Shown here: positions 1 to 9,081 of the stretch, one piece after another
Numbering within the stretch: position 1 is the first letter of the stretch
Layout: each line of letters starts with the position of its first letter
From: CAZPWQ01 sp964590495
GTDB lineage: Bacteria > Bacteroidota > Rhodothermia > Balneolales > Balneolaceae
Direction of reading: 5' to 3'
Length of the DNA stretch: 64,000 bases
Assembly (NCBI GenBank): GCA_964590495.1
Contig: CAZPWQ010000005.1
Coordinates: 1 to 64,000 of the forward strand
Notes under the pieces: model-generated
Databases searched by the model: none
The model's input: the letters and a program-made list of their open reading frames with translations, nothing else
Told to the model about the DNA's origin: nothing
Translations under genes and position numbers: made by a program

Positions 1-41
1 ATTATACAGTCAAATTTTTCATCTTCCATACTCTATAATTT

Positions 42-109
42 TAAATGTTGAATTTTAAGTTTTGAATTATCCCTGTTCAGGTACCAGACAATTGAACATT
101 CAACATTTA
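42..109. repeat. AT-rich inverted repeat downstream of etfA
   Basis: The 12-base arm TAAATGTTGAAT (42-53) is matched exactly by its reverse complement at 98-109, and both arms lie in longer stretches made of TTCAA/TTGAA words. The same word family recurs at 9867-9900 and 11540-11572. It lies just beyond the etfA stop codon and could act as a 3' end or be a dispersed repeat. I see no U-tract that would make it a clear terminator. Confidence 0.55.
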
Positions 110-123
110 CAATTCAAAATTTG

Positions 124-1098
124 TCAGGTTTTGATTTTCTTTAACTCCTCGATAAATGGCGGTATAACGTTATAGAGGTCGCCGACGATGCCGTAATCCG
201 CAATATCAAAAATCGGAGCATCGGGGTCTTTATTAATAGCCACTATAACTTTACTGTTTGCCATACCCGCTACATGCTGGATAGCTCCCGAAATACCAAC
301 GGCTATGTACAGTTGTGGAGAGACTACCTTTCCTGTCTGTCCGATCTGCAGACTGGGATCCATAATTCCAGCCTCGGTTAAAGCCCTGGAAGCCCCGATA
401 CCGGCACCCAGCACAGTAGCCAGTTCTTCAACCAGTTTTTGCCCCTCTTCATCTTTGGTTCCACGTCCCGCTGCAACAATAGTCTGTGCCTCCGAAAGGT
501 CTATCTTATCCCCGGAAGCGACGATGACTTCCCGAAGTGTTGCATGGATATCCTCTTCACTGATATTAAAATCAACGTCTATAACTTCACTATCTGTTTC
601 CGATTCATCCAGATCATAAGAGCCGGACCTGACCGATACCAGGATTTTTTCTCCTGTGGCTTCATTCTGTGATAGAATTTTTGCAGCCATCACAGGACGT
701 TTTGCCTTAATACCGTTATCAGTCAATTGAAATTCGGAAACATCGGACAGTACCGATGCCTTCAGGTTGGCAGCAAGCGCGCCTAAAATATCTTTCGTTC
801 CTTCAGTGGATGCGAATGCAAACAGGTAAGGATCAGCTTTTTCAATAATTTTGGCCAGTGCTTTAAGCAGGGGGGCATTTCTATGATTCTCAAAGATAGG
901 GTTCTCTATCGTATAGATTTTGGAGGGACCATATTTCTTAACCTCATCAATATATTTTGAAGCTTCAGCGTCGATGATAACAGCTTCAGCGGAATGATCA
1001 TTTTCTACGGCCTGATTTCGCACGTGCGACAGCACCTCGAGAGATGAACGTTTAATTTTACCGTCGCTTATAGCAATGTTGGTTAGTAGAGAGCTCAT
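124..1098 (-). CDS. etfA: Electron transfer flavoprotein subunit alpha (EtfA)
   Basis: EtfA is the FAD-binding half of the EtfAB heterodimer, which takes electrons from acyl-CoA and other dehydrogenases in the cytoplasm and passes them to ETF:quinone oxidoreductase. The length of 324 residues is normal. The N-terminal half (about 1-190) is the adenine-nucleotide-hydrolase-like fold. The C-terminal FAD domain shows AAGRG (209-213), the signature GQTGKVVSPQLYIAVGISG (253-271) followed by AIQH, INKDPDAPIF (288-297) and DYGIVGD (301-307). The start codon is the only sensible one and gives a full N-terminus. Its partner etfB lies 200 bases upstream on the same strand; the gap holds an inverted repeat, whereas etfB and etfA usually abut. 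Confidence 0.97.
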   Translation of the reverse strand: MSSLLTNIAISDGKIKRSSLEVLSHVRNQAVENDHSAEAVIIDAEASKYIDEVKKYGPSKIYTIENPIFENHRNAPLLKALAKIIEKADPYLFAFASTEGTKDILGALAANLKASVLSDVSEFQLTDNGIKAKRPVMAAKILSQNEATGEKILVSVRSGSYDLDESETDSEVIDVDFNISEEDIHATLREVIVASGDKIDLSEAQTIVAAGRGTKDEEGQKLVEELATVLGAGIGASRALTEAGIMDPSLQIGQTGKVVSPQLYIAVGISGAIQHVAGMANSKVIVAINKDPDAPIFDIADYGIVGDLYNVIPPFIEELKKIKT

Positions 1099-1148
1099 AA
1101 GGTTATGGCTTGGTTCCTTTTTAAAAATTATAAATTCGAAGCGTGGAT

Positions 1149-1298
1149 AAATCCAAAATCCAAATGTTCAAAATCCGAAACGGCTGCCAAATTGAATATG
1201 TATAGCCCAATTTCAAAATGGATGCTATTTAAAAGCAGGGCAAGTGAAGAACTATAACCACGAATGTTTCGGATTTTGGTCATTCGGATTTCGGATTT
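1149..1298. repeat. 33-base imperfect inverted repeat between etfB and etfA
   Basis: Positions 1149-1181 and the reverse complement of 1266-1298 agree at 29 of 33 bases. Both arms are built from the word AATCCGAAA or AATCCAAAA. The right arm ends exactly at the etfB stop codon. No open frame lies between the arms. It looks like a dispersed intergenic repeat or a long hairpin in the etfBA transcript rather than a gene. Confidence 0.7.
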
Positions 1299-2069
1299 TT
1301 AAATTACATTTGCCTCTTCATCAAGCAGTCTTGCTACCTTCTTAGCTATTTCTTCAGGCTCGCCTTCAAATTTCTGTCCGGGCTTACGTTCCGGTTTTTT
1401 CATGTAACCGGTGACTTTGGTTTTGGGCTGAAGGTCGTCCTCATTAATATCCAGCTCAGATAAATCGATGGTATCCATCGGCTTGCGTTTAGACTGCATG
1501 ATACCTTTCAGGCTCGGGATGCGGGGCTCATTCATATCATTCGAGCAGGTTACGAGGCAGGGTGTGGGAAGTTCGATAACCTCCTGACCGGCGTCACCCT
1601 GGCGTTTAACGATCATTTTATCATCCTCGATATCCAGTCCCACGGCATTTGTGGCATAGGGAAGGTCAAGAAATTCTGCAATCATGCCTCCCGCAAGTCC
1701 TGCATCGGTATCCTGGGATTGTTTGCCGCAGGATATTATATCAAATTCTTTATTCCGGAAGAATTCAGCCAGAATAGTCGCATAAGTAGCGGAATCGTAT
1801 CCGCTGTCGTCAGGTGCCTGAATATGTGTAGCCTTGTCTGCCCCCATGGCCAGGGTCTTACGAATTGTTTCTTTTGCCTTTTCCGGTCCTACGAGAACTA
1901 CCTCTACTTCCGCTTCATGCTTTTCCGAAAGCACAAGAGCTTCTTCTACTGCAGAAGCGTCATAAGCATTCAACACCATCCTGTTAGTATCTTGAATAAG
2001 CTCCCCGTCTTTTATCTGTATAGGGGCATTTACATCGGGAACCTGTTTAATACAAACGTAAAATTTCAT
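1299..2069 (-). CDS. etfB: Electron transfer flavoprotein subunit beta (EtfB)
   Basis: EtfB is the AMP-binding subunit of the electron transfer flavoprotein and contacts the client dehydrogenases. I start it at the ATG giving MKFYVCIKQVPDVN, the family's usual N-terminus, which makes 256 residues; an upstream in-frame start would add ten atypical residues. Visible motifs are VGPEKAKETIRKTLAMGADK (60-79), the nucleotide-binding stretch CGKQSQDTDAGLAGG (114-128), and the ETF-beta signature region EPRIPSLKGIMQSKRKP (181-197). Gene order etfB-etfA on the minus strand indicates co-transcription, through a 200-base spacer with an inverted repeat. Confidence 0.96.
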   Translation of the reverse strand: MKFYVCIKQVPDVNAPIQIKDGELIQDTNRMVLNAYDASAVEEALVLSEKHEAEVEVVLVGPEKAKETIRKTLAMGADKATHIQAPDDSGYDSATYATILAEFFRNKEFDIISCGKQSQDTDAGLAGGMIAEFLDLPYATNAVGLDIEDDKMIVKRQGDAGQEVIELPTPCLVTCSNDMNEPRIPSLKGIMQSKRKPMDTIDLSELDINEDDLQPKTKVTGYMKKPERKPGQKFEGEPEEIAKKVARLLDEEANVI

Positions 2070-2708
2070 GCGACTAAAATTTTCTGTTGGAAATGGCAAT
2101 TATTTGTTCCTCAGGCGTGCCAATATACAAAACCTGAGATTAAAAATTAGAATTCCAATGTAGAGTAAAGGGTTAGCCTGCGGTTCATAATCAGGTATAT
2201 TTTGGAAAGTTGATTCCGAGCATAAACCATCGGGATAATAATAGATAATTGGCAGGTTAGCATTCTGTAAGTCGATCTCCCTAAATCCATGGTGGGGGCA
2301 ACCTCACAGAATCATTAATTCGCCAACAGAATGAAAAAAACTCCCCGTTTTCTTATTCTATCTTTGCCTTTCCAGACCCATCCTCCGTCTCCTTACACGC
2401 CGGCGGTCGGTCACGCCCTATCCCGAAAACCCACGGGACAAGGAAGGAGTGACTCTTTTCAAAAATTTAAGCAAATTCAAAGCCCCTCCTTGTTTCGCTG
2501 TGATTTTCAGTGGAATAGGGAGGGGTTGGGGTGGGTTGGCTGCGAGGAACAGAAAAACATAAGATTATCAGTGATAATAGCCTTTCTTAATTTTTTTTGT
2601 AAGGATTTACAGTCGGAATGGTCTTACCTATTGGAGCCGATTAAACCGAGTTAAACAGGAGGTGAAATGGAATAAAACTATATACTGCCTTCAGTAAATC
2701 ACCGGTAT
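2070..2708. other. Intergenic region with palindromic repeat units
   Basis: There is no convincing gene here. The plus-strand open frame at 2331-2654 runs through repeat DNA and is not believed. Two hairpin units are visible. The first has outer arms GTCAC (2410-2414) and GTGAC (2449-2453) enclosing TCCCG (2421-2425) and CGGGA (2434-2438) with an 8-base loop. The second has AGCCCCTCC (2481-2489) opposite GGAGGGGTT (2519-2527). The region lies between the 5' end of etfB and the 3' end of the DUF4835 gene. It should contain the etfB promoter, which I could not place. Confidence 0.5.
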
Positions 2709-3635
2709 TTACCGAAGTTGGTCGTATGCACTTAGATGACCGGTATCAAGGTCTGAAAGTGTCTTGTAGGCGTTTAAACGTACAGGGGTGGGCGCATCTT
2801 CAAAGATGGAGACCAGTTCCCGGTATTTTGCATTGAAAAAAATGTCGAACAAGAGGTTGTTAGATGACGTTTGCCTGGCTTGCCGGACTCGATCAAGTGC
2901 TTCAAGTATTTGATCACGGGCCTGATCGGGTTCTGCTAAAAACTGATCAAGTCCCAATCTGTGATAGAGATAAACGGCCCTGCGCAAGTCACTGTAACTG
3001 GGGCTCAGCAGATCTCTTGTAAGCTGCGCCCGGTTTCTGCGGTTACTCGAGAGCGACCAGCCTGAAGAAGAGGAAGATGATATCTGGGCCAGTGATACAA
3101 TATTTTGAGCTTCAGAAAAATAAGGAGTTCCACCAAGTTCGGAAAATGTATCGGAATCATAACCTATAATGATGTAAGCGTAGAAATCAATGAGGCTCGT
3201 GAGAGCATCAAATTGTAATTCATCATGAATAAATCCCCGGTTTGGCGTATAGCTAAAGGTCCAGTCTTCATCATTAAAGATAAATACCGGTGTTTGTTGT
3301 AAAGTATTAAATATGGGGCGTCTCGATCGTATGACGATATTGGCTTCAAAGTTATAACTATCGTCAGCACTCATTAACGTGATCTGAATGTCGACCCCAA
3401 TTCGTTCATGAGGGGCGAAATCTGCATCTGTCCAGTCATATTCGTTGATGTAGGATTCCAGCTCACTTTTAAAATTATCCAAATAATTAAGAGATGTATT
3501 GTTGATCCGGCTGCGGTCAACAGTTACTTGGGCATTCAGCTCTTGTGCCGATGTCTGATCTGCCAAAAGACAGGAACAGAGGAGCAGGATCGCCAGAGAG
3601 GCAGCCTTTTTAAACAAATCAGAGGGAAGATTCAT
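2709..3635 (-). CDS. porD: DUF4835 family protein (PorD-like, T9SS-associated)
   Basis: Exported protein of 308 residues with a Sec signal peptide (hydrophobic core about 11-25, likely cleavage after TSAQ). The mature part matches the DUF4835 family: an opening ELNAQVTVDRSRIN, a central IVIRSRRPIFNT and a later FIHDELQFDALTSLIDFYAY. Family members in Bacteroidota are often annotated PorD and linked to the type IX secretion system. The biochemical role is not known to me, and the symbol rests on family resemblance. The start codon lies almost back-to-back with the plus-strand PorV-like gene, so the two are divergent and may share regulatory DNA inside each other's 5' ends. Confidence 0.8.
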   Translation of the reverse strand: MNLPSDLFKKAASLAILLLCSCLLADQTSAQELNAQVTVDRSRINNTSLNYLDNFKSELESYINEYDWTDADFAPHERIGVDIQITLMSADDSYNFEANIVIRSRRPIFNTLQQTPVFIFNDEDWTFSYTPNRGFIHDELQFDALTSLIDFYAYIIIGYDSDTFSELGGTPYFSEAQNIVSLAQISSSSSSGWSLSSNRRNRAQLTRDLLSPSYSDLRRAVYLYHRLGLDQFLAEPDQARDQILEALDRVRQARQTSSNNLLFDIFFNAKYRELVSIFEDAPTPVRLNAYKTLSDLDTGHLSAYDQLR

Positions 3636-3678
3636 TATGATTACGAGATTAACTGAATATTCGACCGAGAGTACGTAT

Positions 3679-4521
3679 ATGATAACAAAGCACAGGCAAA
3701 TCTACATTGATTTCTTTTTTGTTTTTAGCATTGTTCTGTTTTGGCTGGTGTCATTTCAGATTGGTAATGCACAGGCTGTATTAGGTGCACGAGAGCTGGC
3801 AATGGGCCAGACAACAACAGCACTTGAGAACAGCACTTTTTCTGTTTTTTCAAATCCGGCAATGGTACCGGAAAACAATAAAACTGCCTCATTCTATAGT
3901 GTGCGCTACTACGGATTTGCAGAAATTACAGATATGGCCGCTGCGATAACTTTTCCAACCGGTGCAGGTGTATTCGGCGCGGGTGCTCATCGTTATGGAT
4001 TTGATCTGTTTAATGAAAACAGGCTCAGGATTGGTTACAAAAATTCTTTTAAAGGCTTTCGATTCGGAGTTGTCATCAACTACAGTCATGTAGCCCAGGG
4101 CGGAGGCTATGGAAACGCGGGTGCCGTTGGACTGGACCTGGGGGTAGCGGCTCCGGTTACGCCGGAAGTATGGATCGGATCAAAAGCTACAAATATCAAT
4201 CAGCCGAAGTATGGTTCTTTAAATGATGAAGAACTGCCCAGAGAATTGAGTATCGGTTTTTCCTTTCGTTTATCTGAAGCAGTAATTTTCAGCTCTGACG
4301 TAGTAAAGGATGTCAGGTTTCCGGTTTCATACCGCAATGGAATAGAAATTGTTGTATTCAAACCATTCTTTGCAAGAGCCGGTATCACCACGTCTCCACA
4401 GACGGTTTCAGCCGGATTCGGTTACAACAGTTTTTACTGGGGGGCGAATGTAGCAGTCCAACGGCACGAGAACAGAGTACTTGGTTATAGTCCGGCAATT
4501 GATTTAAATATCCGCTGGTGA
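3679..4521 (+). CDS. PorV/PorQ-like outer-membrane beta-barrel protein
   Basis: Predicted outer-membrane protein of 280 residues. After a signal sequence ending near NAQA come ARELAMGQTTTALENSTFSV and FSNPAMVPENN, the N-terminal hallmark of the PorV/PorQ/UPF0164 (FadL-like) barrels that act as T9SS shuttle or accessory proteins. The rest alternates amphipathic strands and ends in an aromatic-rich terminus (LNIRW). I prefer the ATG at 3679, preceded by GAGAG about 7 bases upstream, over the ATG at 3637, which would add 14 polar residues before the signal peptide. The stop codon overlaps the start of the next gene, so the two are translationally coupled. Whether it is PorV, PorQ or a paralogue cannot be decided here. 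Confidence 0.75.
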   Translation: MITKHRQIYIDFFFVFSIVLFWLVSFQIGNAQAVLGARELAMGQTTTALENSTFSVFSNPAMVPENNKTASFYSVRYYGFAEITDMAAAITFPTGAGVFGAGAHRYGFDLFNENRLRIGYKNSFKGFRFGVVINYSHVAQGGGYGNAGAVGLDLGVAAPVTPEVWIGSKATNINQPKYGSLNDEELPRELSIGFSFRLSEAVIFSSDVVKDVRFPVSYRNGIEIVVFKPFFARAGITTSPQTVSAGFGYNSFYWGANVAVQRHENRVLGYSPAIDLNIRW

Positions 4522-6578
4522 TGGCCAGGCCCGGCATTTTCATATCACTGGTGTTGTCTCTGGTAACCGGACCGGTTTTTGGTCAGCAAGGGGATTCAAC
4601 CCGTTCCGGTGTCCTTGAAGATTTGGAAGAAGCATTGGAGTTATTTGATTCTGAAGATTCCGAAATAGAATCAGAGCAACTGACGCAGTTTTTGCAGGAT
4701 CTTGCAGCCGATCCTGTCAATGTTAACCGTGCGGATATCAATTCTCTGATGCAGATTCCCGGTGTAAATTTTAAAATTGCACGCTCTGTCATTGAATATC
4801 GCAGTAATATAAAACCATTTGAATCGGTATCGGAGCTTGTCCGGGTACCAAATATAGGAAGGGTTACTTTCGATAAAATGCGTCCCTACATTACAGTGGG
4901 AAGTGGAATGGAACTGGGTAAAACCCTCTATACGAATTACCGGTATTGGACCGCCGGGGGCGGTATGGAGATTTTTTCGCGGTACCAACGCGACCTGCAG
5001 AAGGCGCGGGGTTACCGGGAGTTGCCTGAGGATGGTGGTTTTACAGGCAATTCTGTGAAGTATTATCAGCGTTTCAGGTACAGAAGCAATCACTTGTCAA
5101 TGAATCTGACACAGGAAAAAGATGCCGGGGAACCACTGCCGGGTCCTGCAAATTTTGATTACAGTTCGGGGCATTTTGCACTGAAAGATAATGGAAATTT
5201 ACATTCACTTGTTATTGGTGATTACAGTCTATCATTTGGAGAGGGACTGGTTCTCTGGAACGGAGGAGCTTTTGGAAAGGGCAGTAATGTGACCGGCGCC
5301 GCAAACAGAAACAGCCGCGGTATCAAACCCTATACTTCGGCACAGGAGACCGATTTTTATCGTGGTGCCGCCGCAAGCTATGGAGGAAAGCTCCGGCTGA
5401 CAGGTTTTTGGTCTGATCGCAAACGCACTGCCAGTGTAATTGACGATGATACCACCCGTTTTCCCGGATCAAACGGTAATCACCGGACCCTCAGGGAACG
5501 CTCGCAAAAAAATAACCTTCGACAGAAACTTTACGGCGGACGTCTGCAGATTGAGCTTCCGTTTGGTCTCATAGGCGCTACAGGCTATTACACACAGTTC
5601 AATAAATATATTGCAGCAAATACCGGCTCTTATGCTCAATTTGACTTCAGAGGTTATTCACACAACGTTGCGGGAATAGATTACTCGCTTGTAGCTGGTC
5701 CGGTACTGATCTTTGGAGAAGCGGGTAGAAGTAAAAACGCTGGTGCAGGGTTGATCAGCGGCCTTGAAAGTACTGTCGGAGAAAATACCGGCTTTACGGT
5801 GGTATATCGTAACTACGGCAGGTATTTTCAATCTATTCTGGGTAATGGTTTCGGTGAATCTTCCGGTGAACCTCAAAACGAGGAAGGAATTTATTTCGGC
5901 CTCGAACATACTCTGAACAAGAAAATTGTTCTGAGTGCCTATTTCGACCAGTTCCGGTTTCCCGGCCCCAGATTCGGAACCAACCAGCCGACGCAGGGTT
6001 ACGACTGGCTGGGCAAGATTGACGTTCAGCTTGATAATGATTTGAAATTATATCTTCAGGTTCGCAGTGAAATAAAGGAGGATGAATTTGAAACAGCTGA
6101 TATATACGGGCGACTGCAGCGGAAGCTGGGCAATGCCAGGCGGAGCAGTGTTCGTGGCAATTTGGAATATCGTGTCAATCCGGAAATTCGACTTCGGACA
6201 AGAGGCGAACTGGTACGCAGTAAACAGGCAGGTGCCGAAGTTGAATCTGGATATTTGCTGTACCAGGATCTCAGACTTTTTTTAAAAGACAAGTTGACAC
6301 TTGACGCACGTGTCACGATGTTTGATACAGAAAGTTTTGCCACAAGAGTATATCAGTTTGAAAACGACCTGCTGTATGTATTTGCCAGTCAGTCATTGTT
6401 TAATAAAGGACAGCGAATGTATCTTCTTTTAAATTATGAACCTTTTGATTTTATTGAGCTTTGGTCAAAATTTGGTATTACAATTTATGAGGATCAACTG
6501 GTAATCGGAAGTGGATTGAACGAGATTGAAGGCAGAAAAAGAAGTGAAGTTGGCATTCAGATACGGATGAAGTTCTGA
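4521..6578 (+). CDS. Secreted helix-hairpin-helix protein with C-terminal outer-membrane barrel
   Basis: Protein of 685 residues with a signal peptide (1-21, cleavage near VFG/QQ). Residues 67-97 (VNVNRADINSLMQIPGVNFK and onward) and 100-126 (PNIGRVTFDKMRPYITV) form a ComEA-like tandem helix-hairpin-helix unit. From about 140 to the end the sequence is strand-rich with many aromatic and charged alternations and ends in IQIRMKF, as expected for an outer-membrane beta-barrel. HhH units usually bind DNA backbone non-specifically, so a role in DNA contact at the envelope is possible but only inferred. The start codon overlaps the preceding stop (TGATG); a GTG one codon earlier is an alternative. 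Pairing with a PorV-like barrel suggests a joint outer-membrane function. Confidence 0.75.
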   Translation: MARPGIFISLVLSLVTGPVFGQQGDSTRSGVLEDLEEALELFDSEDSEIESEQLTQFLQDLAADPVNVNRADINSLMQIPGVNFKIARSVIEYRSNIKPFESVSELVRVPNIGRVTFDKMRPYITVGSGMELGKTLYTNYRYWTAGGGMEIFSRYQRDLQKARGYRELPEDGGFTGNSVKYYQRFRYRSNHLSMNLTQEKDAGEPLPGPANFDYSSGHFALKDNGNLHSLVIGDYSLSFGEGLVLWNGGAFGKGSNVTGAANRNSRGIKPYTSAQETDFYRGAAASYGGKLRLTGFWSDRKRTASVIDDDTTRFPGSNGNHRTLRERSQKNNLRQKLYGGRLQIELPFGLIGATGYYTQFNKYIAANTGSYAQFDFRGYSHNVAGIDYSLVAGPVLIFGEAGRSKNAGAGLISGLESTVGENTGFTVVYRNYGRYFQSILGNGFGESSGEPQNEEGIYFGLEHTLNKKIVLSAYFDQFRFPGPRFGTNQPTQGYDWLGKIDVQLDNDLKLYLQVRSEIKEDEFETADIYGRLQRKLGNARRSSVRGNLEYRVNPEIRLRTRGELVRSKQAGAEVESGYLLYQDLRLFLKDKLTLDARVTMFDTESFATRVYQFENDLLYVFASQSLFNKGQRMYLLLNYEPFDFIELWSKFGITIYEDQLVIGSGLNEIEGRKRSEVGIQIRMKF

Positions 6579-6810
6579 TCGGGGGCTGGTAAAATTCGCT
6601 ACAGGAGGTGTCAAAAGTGGTAATATCATTTTAAAAATTAGGCTGACGTTAGGTTTAGTAGCCGAATTTTCACAAAAAAAAACGTGTATCCTGTATTCTC
6701 ATAATTAATTTGAGCGCCAACTGGTAACAAAACTTTTTCAATTCTTTTAATTGGATTGACTTTATTTTTTGCTTTATTGTGATTTCAATAAAAAGATGCG
6801 ATCATTTTTT

Positions 6811-8625
6811 ATGGGTATTGATCAGATATTAATTTTCACCGTTTTATTATTGGCATTTATTGCCCTGGCAATAGATTTATGGAGCCCCGATGCAGTATTA
6901 TTAACTGCCCTGGCAATTATAACAGTCGGAGGTGTGATAAATCTTGAACAGGCTTTCCAGGGGTTTGGCAATACAACACTTCTGGCTCTGGGCAGCTTAT
7001 ATATAATAGCAGCCTCCCTGCGCGAAAGCGGTGCACTTGATCGTGCCAGTGAGTTTATACTGGGAGCGAAAACGCGGAGCATTCAACGTATCTTGATACG
7101 CCTTTGTCCAAGTGTAACATTTTATTCTGCATTTCTAAACAATACACCTATCGTGGCAATGGGGATCCCGGCTATACGCAGCTGGGCGAAAAAAAACAGA
7201 ATTCCGGTATCCAAATTACTTATGCCTCTTTCATATGCTGCTATATTGGGAGGGGTTTGTACACTGATAGGCACAAGCACAAATTTAATTACCCACGGAC
7301 TCCTTCAAAGCCATGGATTTCCGGGCTTTTCTTTTTTTGAACTTGCCTGGATAGGGGTTCCCTGTGCTTTGGTCGGCCTCCTGTATCTTATTTTTATATC
7401 ACCAAAATTGACGCCGGCCCGTCGTGACATTCGTTACCAGGAAGAGAGAAAACGTGAGCTGCTGGTAGAACTGGAGGTGATTCCAGGATCCCATGTAATA
7501 GGAAAATCTGTAAGTGAGAACGGTTTAAATTCACTGCCCGGATTTTATCTTGCCCGCATTAACCGAAATGACCGGGAAATAGCCCCTGTCTCTGATGATG
7601 AGAAGCTTCGTGCCAACGATCATCTTTTTTATGCGGCTCAGCGGGGCATTGCAGCTAAAGTACCGGGGTTACACGCTTATCCGGGCCTTCGTCTGGCTCT
7701 TCAGCCGCCGCGTGATATCCAGCGGGATGAGAAACGAGACCGGGAGCTTCACCAGGTGGTTATCAAGGAAGGGTCCCGGCTGGTCGGATCAACTATTGAA
7801 GAAGCTAAACTTCTGGAGAGATTCGGGGCTGCTGTTACCGGTGTTCGTCGTAAAGGTAAACGAATAGATGAACCACTGGGACAGTTTGTCCTGCATCCCG
7901 GTGATGTTTTATTGCTTGATACCGGCCGGGGTTTTCGCGGTGCTCATGAAGATACACAGGATTTTTTCCTTACCAGTGAAGCAGGTGGTGAAGCTCCTGA
8001 AGAAACAAAGGAAATCAGGGAACACCGGCCCGGCGGTAAAGATCTTTATATCTCCGTGGGTGTACTGCTTGCAGTGATTACCCTGGTGGCATCAGGTATT
8101 TTACACATCGCTTTGGCAGGTATTCTGGGTGTTTCTGTTTTGTTGACATTCAATGTTATTGAAGCAGGGGAGGCTCGAAAAGCTGTTGACTGGACGGTTC
8201 TGATTGTTATTGGAGCAGCGCTGGGTCTGGCCCAGGCAATGGAGGTAAGTGGAGCAGCGGATTTGATTGCTAATTGGGTGGTTGATCTTACCAGCGCTTA
8301 CGGAGCAAGGGCAGTATTGGCGGGAATGGTAATTATTACTGTGGTTCTCACAGAAATAATAACAAATAATGGAGCGGTGGCAATGATGTTTCCAATCGCA
8401 TTATCGGTTGCTGAAACGCAAGGCTTCGAAGCCAGGGGTTTATTCATCGCAATAACATTGGCTGCCTCAATGTCGCTTATTACACCGATCGGTTACCAGA
8501 CCAACCTTATGGTATATGGTCCTGGAAATTATAAATTCACTGATTTTTTTAAGGTTGGATTCCCGCTCCAGGTAATACTTTGGATTGTAATTATCGTCTT
8601 GGCGCCTATAATCTGGCCCATGTAG
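6811..8625 (+). CDS. SLC13-family anion permease with two RCK_C (TrkA-C) domains, probable sulfate transporter
   Basis: Inner-membrane transporter of 604 residues. Transmembrane blocks lie at both ends, and two cytosolic RCK_C modules sit between them (about 215-300, LEVIPGSHVIGKSVSENGL; about 315-395, VVIKEGSRLVGSTIEEAKLL). The first half has the SLC13 motif region NNTPIVAMGIPAI and TLIGTSTNLI; the second half repeats it as EIITNNGAVAMMFPIALS and SLITPIGYQTNLMVYGPGNY. This architecture is that of bacterial and algal Na+/sulfate permeases. The sulfate substrate is inferred from the four cys genes that follow; a dicarboxylate cannot be excluded from sequence. I prefer the ATG giving MGIDQILIF; ATG 6796 and TTG 6769 are in-frame alternatives. 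Confidence 0.85.
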   Translation: MGIDQILIFTVLLLAFIALAIDLWSPDAVLLTALAIITVGGVINLEQAFQGFGNTTLLALGSLYIIAASLRESGALDRASEFILGAKTRSIQRILIRLCPSVTFYSAFLNNTPIVAMGIPAIRSWAKKNRIPVSKLLMPLSYAAILGGVCTLIGTSTNLITHGLLQSHGFPGFSFFELAWIGVPCALVGLLYLIFISPKLTPARRDIRYQEERKRELLVELEVIPGSHVIGKSVSENGLNSLPGFYLARINRNDREIAPVSDDEKLRANDHLFYAAQRGIAAKVPGLHAYPGLRLALQPPRDIQRDEKRDRELHQVVIKEGSRLVGSTIEEAKLLERFGAAVTGVRRKGKRIDEPLGQFVLHPGDVLLLDTGRGFRGAHEDTQDFFLTSEAGGEAPEETKEIREHRPGGKDLYISVGVLLAVITLVASGILHIALAGILGVSVLLTFNVIEAGEARKAVDWTVLIVIGAALGLAQAMEVSGAADLIANWVVDLTSAYGARAVLAGMVIITVVLTEIITNNGAVAMMFPIALSVAETQGFEARGLFIAITLAASMSLITPIGYQTNLMVYGPGNYKFTDFFKVGFPLQVILWIVIIVLAPIIWPM

Positions 8626-9081
8626 CTACTTTGAACAGCAATAATATTTTCTATCAGCTAGTACTTAGTATCGGAAATAAGCGCATATATAGGGATTTTG
8701 TCAGATCATCCCTCTAATCTCTTTTGAAAGCAGAGCTTTTAATTTCTGTCCAAGGCCTCTGATTATGTCATCCTGAACTTGTTTCAGGATCTTCAGCAGG
8801 GAATCTTGCAGAAGCTATTACGCTGCTGAGTGCTACAGATGCTGAAATAAATTCAGCATGACACGTTGGGATATGTTAGGTGCTCGTGACCAGATGTTTT
8901 CTGTCTCCTAAAGCAGAGATTAACAGTCCTGCTCTCAAAGAGGACTTGGAGGCCTTTGTTTTTCATTGCACAATGATCTTAATTTATATTTTTTTGTAAA
9001 AAGTAATTTTTTCTTTTGATGGATTTGTGTGATTTTAGTCAACTATTTTAATAATGAAATTAATGACCGAAGCTTATCTTA
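8626..9081. other. Intergenic region with nested inverted repeats (REP doublet)
   Basis: No gene is visible between the transporter and cysQ. An imperfect inverted repeat of about 30 bases (8719-8748 against the reverse complement of 8913-8942, roughly 24 matches and one gap) encloses a second inverted repeat (8767-8791 against 8838-8862). Upstream of cysQ (about 8965-9080) the sequence is very AT-rich and probably contains that gene's promoter. Confidence 0.6.
8767..8862. repeat. Inverted pair of REP-like palindromes
   Basis: The left unit (8767-8791) contains CCTGAA, loop CTTGT, TTCAGG. The right unit, read on the minus strand (8862-8838), contains GCTGAA, loop TTTAT, TTCAGC. The 25-base units agree at 21 positions, and the outer stem pair changes from C-G to G-C in a compensated way. 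Both begin GTCAT, like the other REP-like copies in this window. Confidence 0.7.

Noticed and set aside
2359..2366. TATCTTTG promoter-like motif
   Set aside because: It matches the -7 consensus but has no gene in a suitable position downstream and lies beside repeat DNA.
2331..2654. Plus-strand open frame of 107 codons
   Set aside because: It runs through the palindromic repeat units at 2410-2527, has repeat-like composition, no ribosome binding site and no protein-like pattern.
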